A stretch of DNA of 64,000 nt from Caballeronia udeis (GCF_001544555.2 NZ_FCOK02000002.1:124001-188000), one strand, 5' to 3'; shown: positions 17,168 to 26,449, counted from the stretch's first letter. Translations and numbers: made by a program. Notes: a model not told the origin generated them from the letters alone.

Positions 17168-18590
17168 ACACATTCGGCGTCAATGCTTGCCTGATCGATG
17201 CGGCCAGCGGCCTGAGCTTGCGCGGGCGCGAGTTCGCCGCGCGAATTCACGCGATGGAAGACGAACTGCATGCGCTGCCGCCCGGCCTGCTCTTTTTACC
17301 CGCGCCATGCCATGGACCGTCGATACCGTGTGCCGCTATCTCGCCGCGTTTCGCCAGGGCCGGGCGCTCGCGTTGCTTGATCCGGGCATGGAGCCGGACA
17401 CGCTGACGGAACTGATTGCGCGATTCGAACCGGCGGGCCTGTGGCAGCCTGGAATCGAAACGCCTGCGCCCGAGGGTTATCGCCATGTCGCGCATGGGTG
17501 GATCAGGCAGGCGAGCGCGGTGGCCGTGCATCCCGATGTGGCCTTGCTGCTGACCACCTCCGGCTCGACCGGCGCGGCCCGCATGGTGCGCCTGTCACGG
17601 CAGGGTGTACTCGCCAACGCCGCTGCGATCGTGCGAGCGCTGGACATCACCGGCGCGGAAATCGCACCGGCCAGTCTGCCGTTCTACCTGGGCTACGGCT
17701 TGTCGGTGCTCAACAGCCATCTGCTGGCGGGCGCTACTGTGGTGGTGAATGCGTATCCGGTGATCGGCCCGGATTTCTGGGCATGTGTCGACCACTACGG
17801 AGCGACTTCCTTCGCTGCGGTGTCGCATACCTATGAGCTGCTCGCGCGTTTGCGATGGACACCGTCGGCACATCCCGGCCTGCGCACGATGACACAATCC
17901 GGCAGTCGCATGCGGCCTGAACTGATTGCACAACTTGTCCGTGGCATCGGCCGGTCGGAAGGACGTTTCTATCTCATGTACGGGCAAACGGAAGCAACGG
18001 CCCGGATGGCGGTTCTGCCGGCGCACCGCATTGGCGAGAAGTGCGGTTCGGTCGGCGTGGCCGTGCCGGGCTCAGCGTTGTCTATTCGTATTGAATCCGG
18101 TGAGGAGACCCGTGAGCCGGACGTCGTCGGTGAAGTTATCTTCCGCGGACCAGGCGTCATGATGGGTTACGCCGATACCGCCGCCGATCTCGCCCGTGGC
18201 GACGATTCCCGCGGCGTGCTGCACACAGGGGATATCGGGCGCTTCGACCAGGAGGGGTATCTCTATCTCGAGGGCCGTCTCAAGCGGATTGCCAAGCTAT
18301 TCGGACAACGTATCAACCTGGATGCAGTCGAACGCGTGGCTATTGAAGCGGGTGCTGAAGGCGTGACGATCGCGGTTTCGCGCAACGACGAAGCGATCGT
18401 GTTGTGGTGCGAAGGCGAGGCCGAAGCGGCGCGGCTGGAACTTATTTCGCGCAGCGTCGCGGAACGACTCGGCGTGAACCGGCATGGTGTTGTTGCACGC
18501 GCAATCGATAAATTGCCGCTGCTGCGCAACGGCAAGATCGATTACCGGGCGCTGGTTCGTGCGGCCATTGAAGACAAGGCACCGACATGA
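17164..18590 (+). pseudogene. AMP-binding acyl ligase with a frameshift near its 5' end
   Basis: The first frame starts at the ATG at 17164 (MNTFGVNACLIDAASG) and reads to about 17300; the rest of the protein continues in the -1 frame from about 17298 (PWTVDTVCRYLAAFRQG) to 18590. Restoring one T in the CTTTTTA run at 17291-17297 gives a continuous reading frame of 475 residues, normal for a small ligase. The remainder is well kept: P-loop TSGSTGAARM, YGQTEATARM, LHTGDIGRF, and the catalytic Lys in LRNGKIDY. It would activate an acid as acyl-AMP. A product from ATG 17307 would lack the N-terminus and has no ribosome site. It could be a real lesion or a homopolymer error. Confidence 0.8.
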
Positions 18591-19824
18591 TCCGGCCGCT
18601 GTTCCCGATGGGCGCGCCGCTTGAAGCATCGGCGTTGCTTGAGTCGATGCTTCAAGCGACGCGCGACCCAGAGTCCGGCCTGGCTCTGCAAGTCGGCGAT
18701 GAACGCATGCTCGATTTCCTCGATGCAGTCGGCCAGCGCCTGCGTGTACCGGCGCTGGCACGACGCCATCCGGAACTGGGACCACTCGGCGCGTACCTTC
18801 GTCGCGGTCACCTTGGTTCGGAACTGGCGCGGCTTGATACCGGGGATCGCACGCTGCGTTTTCCTCAAGGGCTGGTTTTTCACATCGCGCCCGGCAATGC
18901 CGATACGGTGTTCGTCTACTCCTGGGCCTTGTCCGCGTTGGCCGGAAATCGCAATGTCGTGCGGGTATCGGATCGGGGTGGAGAAGCCACCGAGGCCGTG
19001 CTCGCCGCGTTGGCGCAGAGTCTGGATGAGGCCGATCCCGTGGTGGCGAAGACGCAGCGGATCGTGAGCTACGACCATCGTGACGAGGCTGCGACGTCGG
19101 CACTTTCGGCCGCCTGTGACTTGCGAGTGTTGTGAGGCGGCGATCGCGCCATTGACGATATCCGTCATTCACCGCTGCGGCCATCGGCGCGGGATCTCAC
19201 GTTTGCGAACCGGTCTTCGTTTGCGGTGATCCGCGCGACGGCTTTTCTGCTGGCCGACGCGCCTCAGAGAAAACAGGCGGTAGATGCATTTCATTCGGAT
19301 GCCTACTTATTTGGTCAGCAGCATGCGCGTCTCCCGGAACGATTTTCTGGATTGGCACGGAACCGGATGTAGCGGACGCGCAAGTTGCGTTCGCGGCATT
19401 GCTGGTCCAAACGGTAGAGGTCCGGGGGCCGCGCACAGACGCTGCGATGGCTATCCAGAAACATGTTGCCGCTTACGGTCTGGCTGCGGAAGGTGTCGCC
19501 GACAACGTGCGTTTTATCGGCAACGAGATCGCTTTCGTGCGGCTCGCCACGCCTGTCCGCCTCCCGCGCCGCTGGCTTGGAACCGGGACGTTTCCGCATC
19601 TGCGCCTTGAATCGCTCGACGAGCTGATACCCCTGTTGCAACGTCAGGATCAGACGCTGACGTATTTCGGTTTCACTGTCGACGAGATGGTTTCGTTCGC
19701 CCGGAAAGCATCCAGACGGGGCATCGATCGCATCATGCCGATGGGACGTGGGCTCGAATTCTCCACGATGTGGGACGGCTACGACCTCCTGCGCGAGTTC
19801 ACCCGCCTGGTCACGGTGAGTTGA
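18587..19824 (+). pseudogene. LuxC-like acyl reductase with a nonsense codon and a frameshift
   Basis: Reading begins at ATG 18587 (MIRPLFPMGAPLEAS), overlapping the ligase stop, and follows the LuxC family: LVFHIAPGNADTVFVYSW, then DLRVL. At 19133-19135 a TGA replaces the Trp codon of the conserved WGGD. The same frame continues GGDRAIDDIRHSPLRPSARD to LFGQQ near 19320. There one base is missing, and the active-site stretch ACASPGTIFWIG and the C-terminus continue in the next frame to 19824. Adding one base gives 413 codons, normal for the family. LuxC reduces a fatty-acyl thioester to an aldehyde; as printed, no functional enzyme can be made. Confidence 0.88.
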
Positions 19825-19849
19825 TTCTGATTCGCTCATAAGGAGCACG

Positions 19850-20980
19850 ATGATGATTAAGGCGATAGTCGAACTGTCCCCGGAACAGGCGCACGAACGC
19901 CAGCGGTCGGGCGCATTGATGGTGGACGTGCGTGAGGACGGCGAGCGCGCGGCCGGAATGGCCGAGGGGGCGATGGGGGTCAGCAAGGGCCGGCTGGAGG
20001 CTGAACCGGGGGCATGGTTGCCTGAGCTTGACGGTGAGATCCTGCTGATCTGCGGGGTGGGCGCACGTTCGCTGCAGTGTGCGAGGTTGCTGCAATCGCG
20101 GGGTTATACACACGTTGCCTCGGTCAGCGGTGGCACTACACGATGGAAAGCAGCCGGTTTGCCGATGAGCGCGGCTACCGCCGACGCTGATTTTCTCGAA
20201 CGATATTCCCGCCACTTACGCCTCGCCGAAGTGGGACTGGACGGCCAACGAAAGCTCGCGGCCGCGCGGGTGGCGCTGATCAGCGCGGGCGGGCTGGGTT
20301 CGCCGGCGGCGCTCTACCTGGCTGCGGCAGGGATCGGCCATATCACGCTTATCGACGATGATCTCGTCGATCGCAGCAATCTGCAGCGCCAGGTGCTGCA
20401 TCGCGATGTCGATATCGGCACGCCCAAGGTCGAGTCCGGTTGCCGGACCTTGGCGGCGCTCAATCCTCATGTGGTGATCGAACCGCAACGCACGCGGTTG
20501 CTCGCGAGTAATGTCGAGGCGTTGATTCGCGGGCACGATGTCGTGATCGACGGCTCCGACAATTTTTCCACGCGCTATCTGGCCAACGATGCGTGCGTGC
20601 GGCTGGGTCTGCCGATGGTCTACGGCGCGGTGCAAGGTTTCGAAGGGCAGGTCAGCGTGTTCTGGCCGGCGCGGGAGGGTGGCAGTTGCTATCGGTGCCT
20701 GTTTCCGGAACCGCCGCCGGCGGCATTCGCGCCAAACTGCGCCGAAGCGGGTGTGCTTGGCGTGCTGCCGGGGGTGATCGGGTTGTTGCAGGCGACCGAG
20801 GCGATCAAGTTGATTTTGGGTATTGGTGAGTCGCTGTCCGGTACCTTGCTGCAGTTCGACGCGCTGGGAATGCGGTTTAACCGCTTGCGCTTGCTGCGAG
20901 ACCCCGCTTGCCCACGTTGCGGAAATGGTGTGACGGCTGGCGATTATGTGGATGTGCCGACGGCTTGCGGGGTGGGGTGA
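19850..20980 (+). CDS. Rhodanese-ThiF/MoeB fusion (sulfur carrier activating enzyme)
   Basis: A 376-residue two-domain protein. Residues 1 to about 110 are a rhodanese with active-site Cys68 in CGVGARS. Residues about 122-376 are an E1-like adenylyltransferase: SAGGLGSP nucleotide loop, DDDLVDRSNLQRQ, the Asp of DGSDNFSTRY, and a zinc site CYRC plus CPRC. It should adenylate the C-terminal Gly-Gly of the sulfur carrier at 13987-14250 and supply persulfide sulfur. The domain order is the reverse of MoeZ/MOCS3, where ThiF comes first. An AAGGAGC ribosome site lies before the ATG. It is the last gene of the operon. Confidence 0.9.
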   Translation: MMIKAIVELSPEQAHERQRSGALMVDVREDGERAAGMAEGAMGVSKGRLEAEPGAWLPELDGEILLICGVGARSLQCARLLQSRGYTHVASVSGGTTRWKAAGLPMSAATADADFLERYSRHLRLAEVGLDGQRKLAAARVALISAGGLGSPAALYLAAAGIGHITLIDDDLVDRSNLQRQVLHRDVDIGTPKVESGCRTLAALNPHVVIEPQRTRLLASNVEALIRGHDVVIDGSDNFSTRYLANDACVRLGLPMVYGAVQGFEGQVSVFWPAREGGSCYRCLFPEPPPAAFAPNCAEAGVLGVLPGVIGLLQATEAIKLILGIGESLSGTLLQFDALGMRFNRLRLLRDPACPRCGNGVTAGDYVDVPTACGVG

Positions 20981-21020
20981 GGGCTCAGTTTGCGTGCAAC
21001 CCAAAATGCCTTCCACAATG

Positions 21021-21050
21021 AGAAAAGGGCCCAGCTTGCGCTGAGCCCTT
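21021..21050 (-). terminator. Rho-independent terminator after tRNA-Lys
   Basis: An imperfect stem with arms GGGCTCAGC and GCTGGGCCC lies just beyond the tRNA 3' end and is followed, reading the minus strand, by TTTTCTC. It may also stop transcription of the facing biosynthetic operon. Confidence 0.75.
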
Positions 21051-21058
21051 CATGTCTT

Positions 21059-21134
21059 TGGTAGGCCGTACGGGATTCGAACCTGTGACCAACGGATTAA
21101 AAGTCCGCTGCTCTACCAGCTGAGCTAACGACCC
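21059..21134 (-). tRNA. tRNA-Lys (anticodon UUU)
   Basis: A 76-nt tRNA with encoded CCA. The acceptor arms GGGTCGT and ACGGCCT pair (with one G-U), the D arm is AGCTCAGCTGGTAGAGC, the anticodon loop CTTTTAA carries TTT, and the T loop is GGTTCGAATCC. The body closely resembles E. coli tRNA-Lys. Confidence 0.97.
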
Positions 21135-21234
21135 AAAGAGCCGAAATTATAGTCACACCGACCGCAAGTTGTCAACGGAGCGTAAAAATGCTCCGCATCG
21201 CGGAACGGCGGAAATCGTACACAAAACCCATAAG

Positions 21235-21268
21235 AAAAAGCCCGCAGCAACCACGCTACGGGCTTTTT
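21235..21268 (-). terminator. Terminator of the tol-pal operon
   Basis: A stem AAAAAGCCCG / CGGGCTTTTT with a 14-base loop lies 28 bases after the cpoB stop. The A/T arms give a T run on either strand, so it can work in both directions. Confidence 0.85.
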
Positions 21269-21296
21269 CAACGAGAGGCGCAAAGACCAGCTTTGC

Positions 21297-22058
21297 TTAC
21301 TTCACCTGCGACATCTTGCTTTCAGCCGACTGCGCGGCTTCCGTTCCGCCGTACTGCGAGATGACCTGATCCAGCGTCTTTTTCGCAGCGGCTTTTTGAC
21401 CTTGCTCGATCTGGTTGTTCGCGATAGCGAGCAGCGCATCAGGCGCTCGCGGATGCGTTGGGTATTTCGTCACCAGATTTTGCCAGGTTGCGGTCGATGC
21501 CTTGTAATCACGCAGCGCATACAGCGCATTGCCCAGCCAATATTGCGCGGTCGGCTGGTACGGGCTGTCCGGATACTTGGCGACAAACGTCCTGAACGAT
21601 GCAGCAGCGTTCTTGAAGTCGCCATTACGGAATTGCGTTGACGCGGCATTGAACGCTTCAGTCTCGCCGGGCTGCACCGTCCCTTGCACGCCATCCACCG
21701 TCTGCTGCTGCGGTTCGAACTTCTTCAACCGGCCATCGAGGTCGGTGTAGTAGTCCTTTTGCTGCTTTTGCAACGTCGTCAATTGGTTGGCCAGGTCCTC
21801 GTTCTGGCCTCGAAGCGTAGCGACCTGCTGATTCAACTGATCGAGACGATTCGATTGATCGAGGATCGTGCGCTGAGCGGCGGACAACTGGCTAGCCAGG
21901 CTGTCCGTTTTCGTGCGCAAATCGAGCACGGCTTTGCGCGCTTCATTGTCATCAAACAACGCCGCGTGCGCCGACCCGCCGACCACGGCCGAACCCAACA
22001 AACAAGCAACTGCGACCGAGCGCAGCGAGGGGAAGCGATACAACATACGGCGACTCAC
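21297..22058 (-). CDS. cpoB: Tol-Pal coordinator CpoB (YbgF)
   Basis: A 253-residue periplasmic protein: signal peptide ending AHAA, a coiled coil at about residues 40-100 rich in Gln and Leu heptads (trimerisation region), then TPR repeats from about residue 130 (FNAASTQFRNGDFKNAAASF, YQPTAQYWLGNALYALRDY, PDALLAIANNQIEQGQ). CpoB links peptidoglycan synthesis by PBP1B with Tol-driven outer-membrane constriction. It is the last gene of the tol-pal operon, 15 bases after pal, and is followed by a terminator. Confidence 0.94.
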   Translation of the reverse strand: MSRRMLYRFPSLRSVAVACLLGSAVVGGSAHAALFDDNEARKAVLDLRTKTDSLASQLSAAQRTILDQSNRLDQLNQQVATLRGQNEDLANQLTTLQKQQKDYYTDLDGRLKKFEPQQQTVDGVQGTVQPGETEAFNAASTQFRNGDFKNAAASFRTFVAKYPDSPYQPTAQYWLGNALYALRDYKASTATWQNLVTKYPTHPRAPDALLAIANNQIEQGQKAAAKKTLDQVISQYGGTEAAQSAESKMSQVK

Positions 22059-22073
22059 CCGTGACTGGTTACG

Positions 22074-22580
22074 TTACTGTTGATAAACGAGATCAGCGCG
22101 GCGATTCTGCGCCCACGACGCTTCATCATGCCCCGTTGCTTGCGGCTTTTCCTTGCCCAGGCTCACGGCTTCCATCTGCGTGTCGGCCACACCCAGCAGC
22201 GACATTGCGCGACGCACAGCTTCAGCACGCTTCTGGCCCAGCGCCAGGTTGTACTCGCTCGTGCCGCGTTCGTCGGTGTTGCCCTGGATTAGGACGTGAC
22301 GGTCCGGATGGCTCTTCAGATACTGCGCGTGCTGTTGCAGCAGCGGCTGATAGTCGTCACGAACAGCGTAGCTGTCGAAGTCGAAGTAAATGCTGCGCTT
22401 GGCCAGCGGGCTGTTCGGATCGTTCAGCGGATCGACGTTGACCTGTTGAACTGCGTTCGCGTCGGGTTGCGTGCCGATCGCGCCTTTGTTTGCACCTTCA
22501 TCCAGCTTCACGCCTGAATGACATGCGGCCAATGCACCGACCATCGCCACTGCAAAGCCGATACGAATTTTAGACATCAT
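22074..22580 (-). CDS. pal: Peptidoglycan-associated lipoprotein Pal
   Basis: A 168-residue outer-membrane lipoprotein with lipobox ALAAC and an OmpA-like peptidoglycan-binding domain: IYFDFDSYAVRDDY, then GNTDERGTSEYNLALGQKRA with the Asp and Arg that grip diaminopimelate. It ties the outer membrane to peptidoglycan and binds TolB, encoded just upstream. GGAG lies before the ATG. Length is typical. Confidence 0.97.
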   Translation of the reverse strand: MMSKIRIGFAVAMVGALAACHSGVKLDEGANKGAIGTQPDANAVQQVNVDPLNDPNSPLAKRSIYFDFDSYAVRDDYQPLLQQHAQYLKSHPDRHVLIQGNTDERGTSEYNLALGQKRAEAVRRAMSLLGVADTQMEAVSLGKEKPQATGHDEASWAQNRRADLVYQQ

Positions 22581-22624
22581 GGTTACTCTCCTTGTGTGTT
22601 GCTGCTTAAGTTATTGCGTGAGGT

Positions 22625-23917
22625 TTATTGCATGAACGGACCCCAGGACGGCTCGCGTACGCTGCCCCCCTGAAGCGACAAGACTTGCCGCGTACGACCA
22701 TCAGTCGACACGGCCGCCAACACGCCACGCCCGTTCACCTGGGTGGCGTAGAGGATGTACTGACCATTCGCCGCAAAACTGGGCGATTCGTCTGCTGTGG
22801 TATCGGTCAGGCCAGTTGCCGTGCCGGACGCGAGGTCCAGCAAATACAACTTGAAGCCGCCGCCAACACGCGAAATGTACGCAATCTGCTTGCCGTCCGG
22901 GCTCACTCGCGGGCTTGTATTGTAATTGCCCGTGAATGTGACGCGCTGTGCCTGGCCGGCGCTTTCGCCGTTCGCCGACATCTTGTAGATCTGAGGTGCG
23001 CCGCCGCGGTCGCTCGTGAAATAAATCGTGTTGCCATCGGGAGAGTAAGCCGGCTCGGTGTCAATCGAGCTGCCCAGTGTCAGGCGACGCAAACCGCTGC
23101 CGTCCGCGTTCACCTGGAAAATCTGCGTGTTGCCGGTAGTCGACAGGGCGACCGCAAGCTTGCGGCCGTCCGGTGCCCACGCCGGTGCACTGTTATTGCC
23201 CTTTTGATTCGATACGATCACACGCTTGCCAGTCGGCAGGTCGTGGATATAAACAACGGGTTTTTTCTTTTCGAACGAAACGTACGCGACCTTGGTGCCG
23301 TCAGGCGACCACGCCGGCGAGATGATCGGCTCGGGGCTGGACAGCGCAATGCGCGCGTCCTGACCATCGGAGTCCGAAATCTGCAACTGATAACGGCCGC
23401 CGGTCTTGATCACATACGACAGGCGCGTGGCGAAAACACCACGATCGCCCAGCAATTTCGCGTAGATATAGTCCGCAACCTTGTGTGCGCTCATGCGCAA
23501 ACCGCTTTCCGGGCTGACAAGCGACAGGCCGCCCAGGTTTTGCTGCTTGACCGTGTCGTACAGGCGGAAGCGCACTTCGTACTGGCCGTTCGGCAGGCGA
23601 TTCACGCTACCGGACACGAATGCGTCCGCACCTTTCGCTTTCCAGCTGCCGAGGTCGACAGAATCCGTTTCCGACACGGGCGTGGCGCCCGCGTCAATAT
23701 TTGTAAACTTGCCGCTGCGCGCCAGATCCTGACGAACAATCGCGCTGATCTGCTGCGGCGAATTTGCTTCGTTGGCAAACGTGGCGGTGGCAATGGGAAA
23801 TTGGGTAGAACCCACGCCCGTCACAAGCACATTCAACTGCGCATGGGCAGCGGTGCCCGCAGCGATCAGGCAGGATGCAACAAGCGTTTTCAAGCCAAGC
23901 TTCGTCATCAAACTCAT
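22625..23917 (-). CDS. tolB: Tol-Pal system protein TolB
   Basis: A 430-residue periplasmic protein, the same length as E. coli TolB. It has a signal peptide ([16 protein letters not shown]), an N-terminal alpha/beta domain, then a beta-propeller with repeated SPDGxxIAY-type blades ([52 protein letters not shown]). The ATG at 23917 (MSLMTKLG) is chosen because it places the signal peptide correctly; the frame stays open to 23983 without a signal-like start. Confidence 0.96.
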   Translation of the reverse strand: MSLMTKLGLKTLVASCLIAAGTAAHAQLNVLVTGVGSTQFPIATATFANEANSPQQISAIVRQDLARSGKFTNIDAGATPVSETDSVDLGSWKAKGADAFVSGSVNRLPNGQYEVRFRLYDTVKQQNLGGLSLVSPESGLRMSAHKVADYIYAKLLGDRGVFATRLSYVIKTGGRYQLQISDSDGQDARIALSSPEPIISPAWSPDGTKVAYVSFEKKKPVVYIHDLPTGKRVIVSNQKGNNSAPAWAPDGRKLAVALSTTGNTQIFQVNADGSGLRRLTLGSSIDTEPAYSPDGNTIYFTSDRGGAPQIYKMSANGESAGQAQRVTFTGNYNTSPRVSPDGKQIAYISRVGGGFKLYLLDLASGTATGLTDTTADESPSFAANGQYILYATQVNGRGVLAAVSTDGRTRQVLSLQGGSVREPSWGPFMQ

Positions 23918-24033
23918 GTATCTGGTTCCAGAAAAAGCGATTTTTAAACTACCGGCGGCAGCAGAAGAGACCACCAGACGCACAATTCGTTCCCGTCAAG
24001 GCTCATTGTGCGCTGTCGTTTTACCATGTCCGT

Positions 24034-25131
24034 TCAACCACCCGCCGGACGCATTGTGATCGTAAACGTCGGCGGTGCCTGACCGTTGATGTCCAGTGGC
24101 ATCGGATCCGAGAGCTGAACTGCGCGGAGCGCGGCCTGGTCCCACTGATCGTTGCCGCTCGAGCGCTGGATTGAGGCAGACAACAGCGTGCCGGTTGCCG
24201 GAGAGACACGTACCGAGATCACCGTCTCAAGTCCCGCTGTTTCTCCTCCCCACCTGATGTTTGGACGAACGCGCCGCTGCACCTTCTCAGCGTACCCGGC
24301 CGATGTTGCCGTCCCACCCGCGCCGCGACCTGTGCCGCTCTTGGCCAGTCCTTCGCCGCTGTCGCTCGTTCCGCCACCCGCCTGACCCTGCAACGCCGCA
24401 AGCCGGGCACTACGTTCCTTATCAAGCTTGGCTTTCGCCTGCGCGTCGGCCTGGGCCTTGGCTTTCGCCTTGGCATCCGCCTGAGCCTTGGCCTTGGCGT
24501 CTGCCTGCTCCTGCGCCTTCGTTTCGGCTTCCTTCTGTTGCTTCGCGGCTTTCGCTGCGTCAGCTTCCTTCTCTTTCGCCTGTTGCGCCTTCTGCTGATC
24601 GAGCTTCTGCTGAGCAAGCTGCTTTTGCTTATCGGCCTGTTTCTGCTTATCCTGAGCCGCTTTTTGCGCCGCCAGAGCGGCTTGCTGCGCAGCTTGTTGT
24701 GCTGCGAGCTGTTGCTGGCGCTTGGCCTCCGCTTCCTGGTCGGCTAGCTGCTGCGCACGTTGCTGTTCAGCGAGTTGCGCGGCGCGGGCCGCTGCTTCCT
24801 GCTGCTTGCGTTTCTTTTCCTGCAATGCGATGTCCGCTTCCTCGTCCTTCGCCGGCGGCGGTGCCGGCTGCACCTTGATCGGCGGCGCGGGCGGCGGAAC
24901 AGGGCGGGGCGTGGGCACCGCCTGATCCGGGATGTCGGTCCACAGTTCTGCCTCGGCGCCAGCCGGGGTGTTGTTCTGCCAGTTGACGCCGTGATACAGG
25001 AGGATACCGAGCAGCACGTGCATCAGCGCGGCAAGCGCGAACGCTTTCCATGTCCCGCGTTCACGCGGCGGACGGACGGGGCGCGCGCTGACCCGCGCAC
25101 CATGGTGACTGCTGGACTGCCGATTCATCAT
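24034..25131 (-). CDS. tolA: Tol-Pal inner-membrane protein TolA
   Basis: A 365-residue protein: one transmembrane helix (AFALAALMHVLLGILLY) near residue 35, a Pro-rich segment, a long Ala/Lys/Gln/Glu helical domain (about residues 95-245), a Gly/Ser linker, and a C-terminal TonB-like domain with RPNIRWGGET and ISVRVSPATGTL that contacts TolB or Pal. Its ATG overlaps the tolR stop (ATGA). The repetitive helical codons explain several long false reading frames on the other strand. Confidence 0.95.
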   Translation of the reverse strand: MMNRQSSSHHGARVSARPVRPPRERGTWKAFALAALMHVLLGILLYHGVNWQNNTPAGAEAELWTDIPDQAVPTPRPVPPPAPPIKVQPAPPPAKDEEADIALQEKKRKQQEAAARAAQLAEQQRAQQLADQEAEAKRQQQLAAQQAAQQAALAAQKAAQDKQKQADKQKQLAQQKLDQQKAQQAKEKEADAAKAAKQQKEAETKAQEQADAKAKAQADAKAKAKAQADAQAKAKLDKERSARLAALQGQAGGGTSDSGEGLAKSGTGRGAGGTATSAGYAEKVQRRVRPNIRWGGETAGLETVISVRVSPATGTLLSASIQRSSGNDQWDQAALRAVQLSDPMPLDINGQAPPTFTITMRPAGG

Positions 25132-25574
25132 TGCGATTTGACTAACAATCCGACCCGTTTGACGCCTCGCGCCTTCATATCCGACATCACGTTCATGACG
25201 ACTTCATATTTCACGGTCTTGTCGGCGGCAATCACGACGGGCTGGTCGGGATGCGATTCCTGGCGATTCAGCACGAACGCCTTGAGGTCGCCCTCCGTCA
25301 TGCTCTGCTGCTGCGCCGCGCCGCCGTCGTCCTTGTAGCGCACGGTCATGCTGCCGTCGGCCTTGATATTGACCACGACCGGCGGCGTTTGCTCCTGCGG
25401 AGCCGCATTGCCGACCGTCGGCAAGTTGATGATGGAAGGCGAGACGAGCGGGGCGGTTACCATGAAAATGACGAGCAGCACGAGCATCACGTCAATGTAC
25501 GGGACGACGTTGATGTCGGACATGGCGCGCCTTGAGCTGCCGCGCATGCTGGAACGCATTGGACCTCCGGCCAT
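25128..25574 (-). CDS. tolR: Tol-Pal proton-channel protein TolR
   Basis: A 148-residue ExbD/TolR protein. The single transmembrane helix carries the proton-conducting Asp in INVVPYIDVMLVLLVIFM, and the periplasmic domain ends in VGLLVKSQ. The ATG at 25574 (MAGGPMRSS) is 10 bases after the tolQ stop; the longer upstream frame lies inside tolQ. The TolQ-TolR complex drives TolA with the proton gradient. Confidence 0.95.
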   Translation of the reverse strand: MAGGPMRSSMRGSSRRAMSDINVVPYIDVMLVLLVIFMVTAPLVSPSIINLPTVGNAAPQEQTPPVVVNIKADGSMTVRYKDDGGAAQQQSMTEGDLKAFVLNRQESHPDQPVVIAADKTVKYEVVMNVMSDMKARGVKRVGLLVKSQ

Positions 25575-25584
25575 ACTGGACTCC

Positions 25585-26262
25585 TTAGTGGGCCTGACGC
25601 TGCAAGATGTTCGAGAACTCTTCGATAAACGTTTCGAAGCGAATGGCCAGGCGGTCGATATCGTGTGCGTAGCGGTTGTACGCCACCACTGCGGGAATCG
25701 CGGCGAACAGGCCGATTGCCGTGGCCACGAGCGCTTCGGCAATACCCGGCGCCACGTTAGCAAGCGTTGCCTGCTGTACGTTAGCCAGGCCGCGGAACGA
25801 ATTCATGATCCCCCAGACCGTGCCGAACAAACCAATATACGGGCTGACCGAGCCAACCGACGCGAGAAACGCGAGGTTGACTTCCAGCACATCCATTTCA
25901 CGCTGGAACGCGGCGCGCATGGCGCGGCGTGAACCATCGAGAATGGCCGCCGGATCATTCATGCGGCGCTCTTTGCCCTTGAGGAACTCACGCATGCCCG
26001 ATTCGAAGATCCGTTCCAGCGCACCAATTGTGTGGCGGTTGTTGGCAGCACTTTGATAAAGCGCCTGCAGGTCACCGCCCGACCAGAAATCGCGTTCGAA
26101 ACGCTCGGTCTGATTCTGCGCGCGCCGAATGGCAAACCACTTGCGAATGATGTAGGTCCACGACAACAACGACAGTATCAGCAGCAGCGCCATGACGGCC
26201 TGCGCCAGCAGGCTTGCATGGATGACGAGAGAAACGATCGACAGGTCTTGTGTAGTGTTCAT
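25585..26262 (-). CDS. tolQ: Tol-Pal proton-channel protein TolQ
   Basis: A 225-residue MotA/ExbB/TolQ-type protein with three membrane helices: near residue 20 (MALLLILSLLSWTYIIRKW), and a pair with VGSVSPYIGLFGTVWGI and IAEALVATAIGLFAAIPAVV, the most conserved blocks of the family. It forms the proton channel with TolR. It lies 187 bases after ybgC, and its own promoter could be in that gap, which shows nothing clear. Confidence 0.96.
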   Translation of the reverse strand: MNTTQDLSIVSLVIHASLLAQAVMALLLILSLLSWTYIIRKWFAIRRAQNQTERFERDFWSGGDLQALYQSAANNRHTIGALERIFESGMREFLKGKERRMNDPAAILDGSRRAMRAAFQREMDVLEVNLAFLASVGSVSPYIGLFGTVWGIMNSFRGLANVQQATLANVAPGIAEALVATAIGLFAAIPAVVAYNRYAHDIDRLAIRFETFIEEFSNILQRQAH

Positions 26263-26449
26263 AAAAGTCCGCTGTTACGTCCCAAAGGGGCGTCCGAGGT
26301 GCACTGGCTCGGAATTGTCAGGTTTTCGACAAACGACTGAAAGCGTAGACAGGTCCGGCAAGCAGATGCTCGGTACTTCTATGCCTGCATGCCTGATGGC
26401 ACGCGGGCTCGATTCAGTTCAGGTCTTGATGGAGTCAAAGAGTCTTTGT

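Noticed and set aside
17187-17306. TTG-started N-terminus for the AMP-binding ligase
   Set aside because: The first 35-40 residues are Arg/Ala-rich and unlike the family, while the neighbouring frame from ATG 17164 gives a good N-terminus; a frameshift explains the sequence better.
19399-19824. Separate small gene of 141 residues
   Set aside because: It reads as the C-terminal part of the LuxC family and is the continuation of the broken luxC gene.
21059-21134. tRNA-Lys as an integration site for the 11475-20980 operon
   Set aside because: No integrase gene and no repeat of the tRNA 3' end were found near the operon's other border.
22628-23947. A 439-codon plus-strand open frame opposite tolB
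   Set aside because: It mirrors tolB codon for codon and shows no domain; the tolB assignment is firm.
24385-24870. Repetitive low-complexity region in tolA as a tandem DNA repeat
   Set aside because: The repetition follows Ala/Lys/Gln/Glu codons of the TolA helical domain, which is normal for the family.
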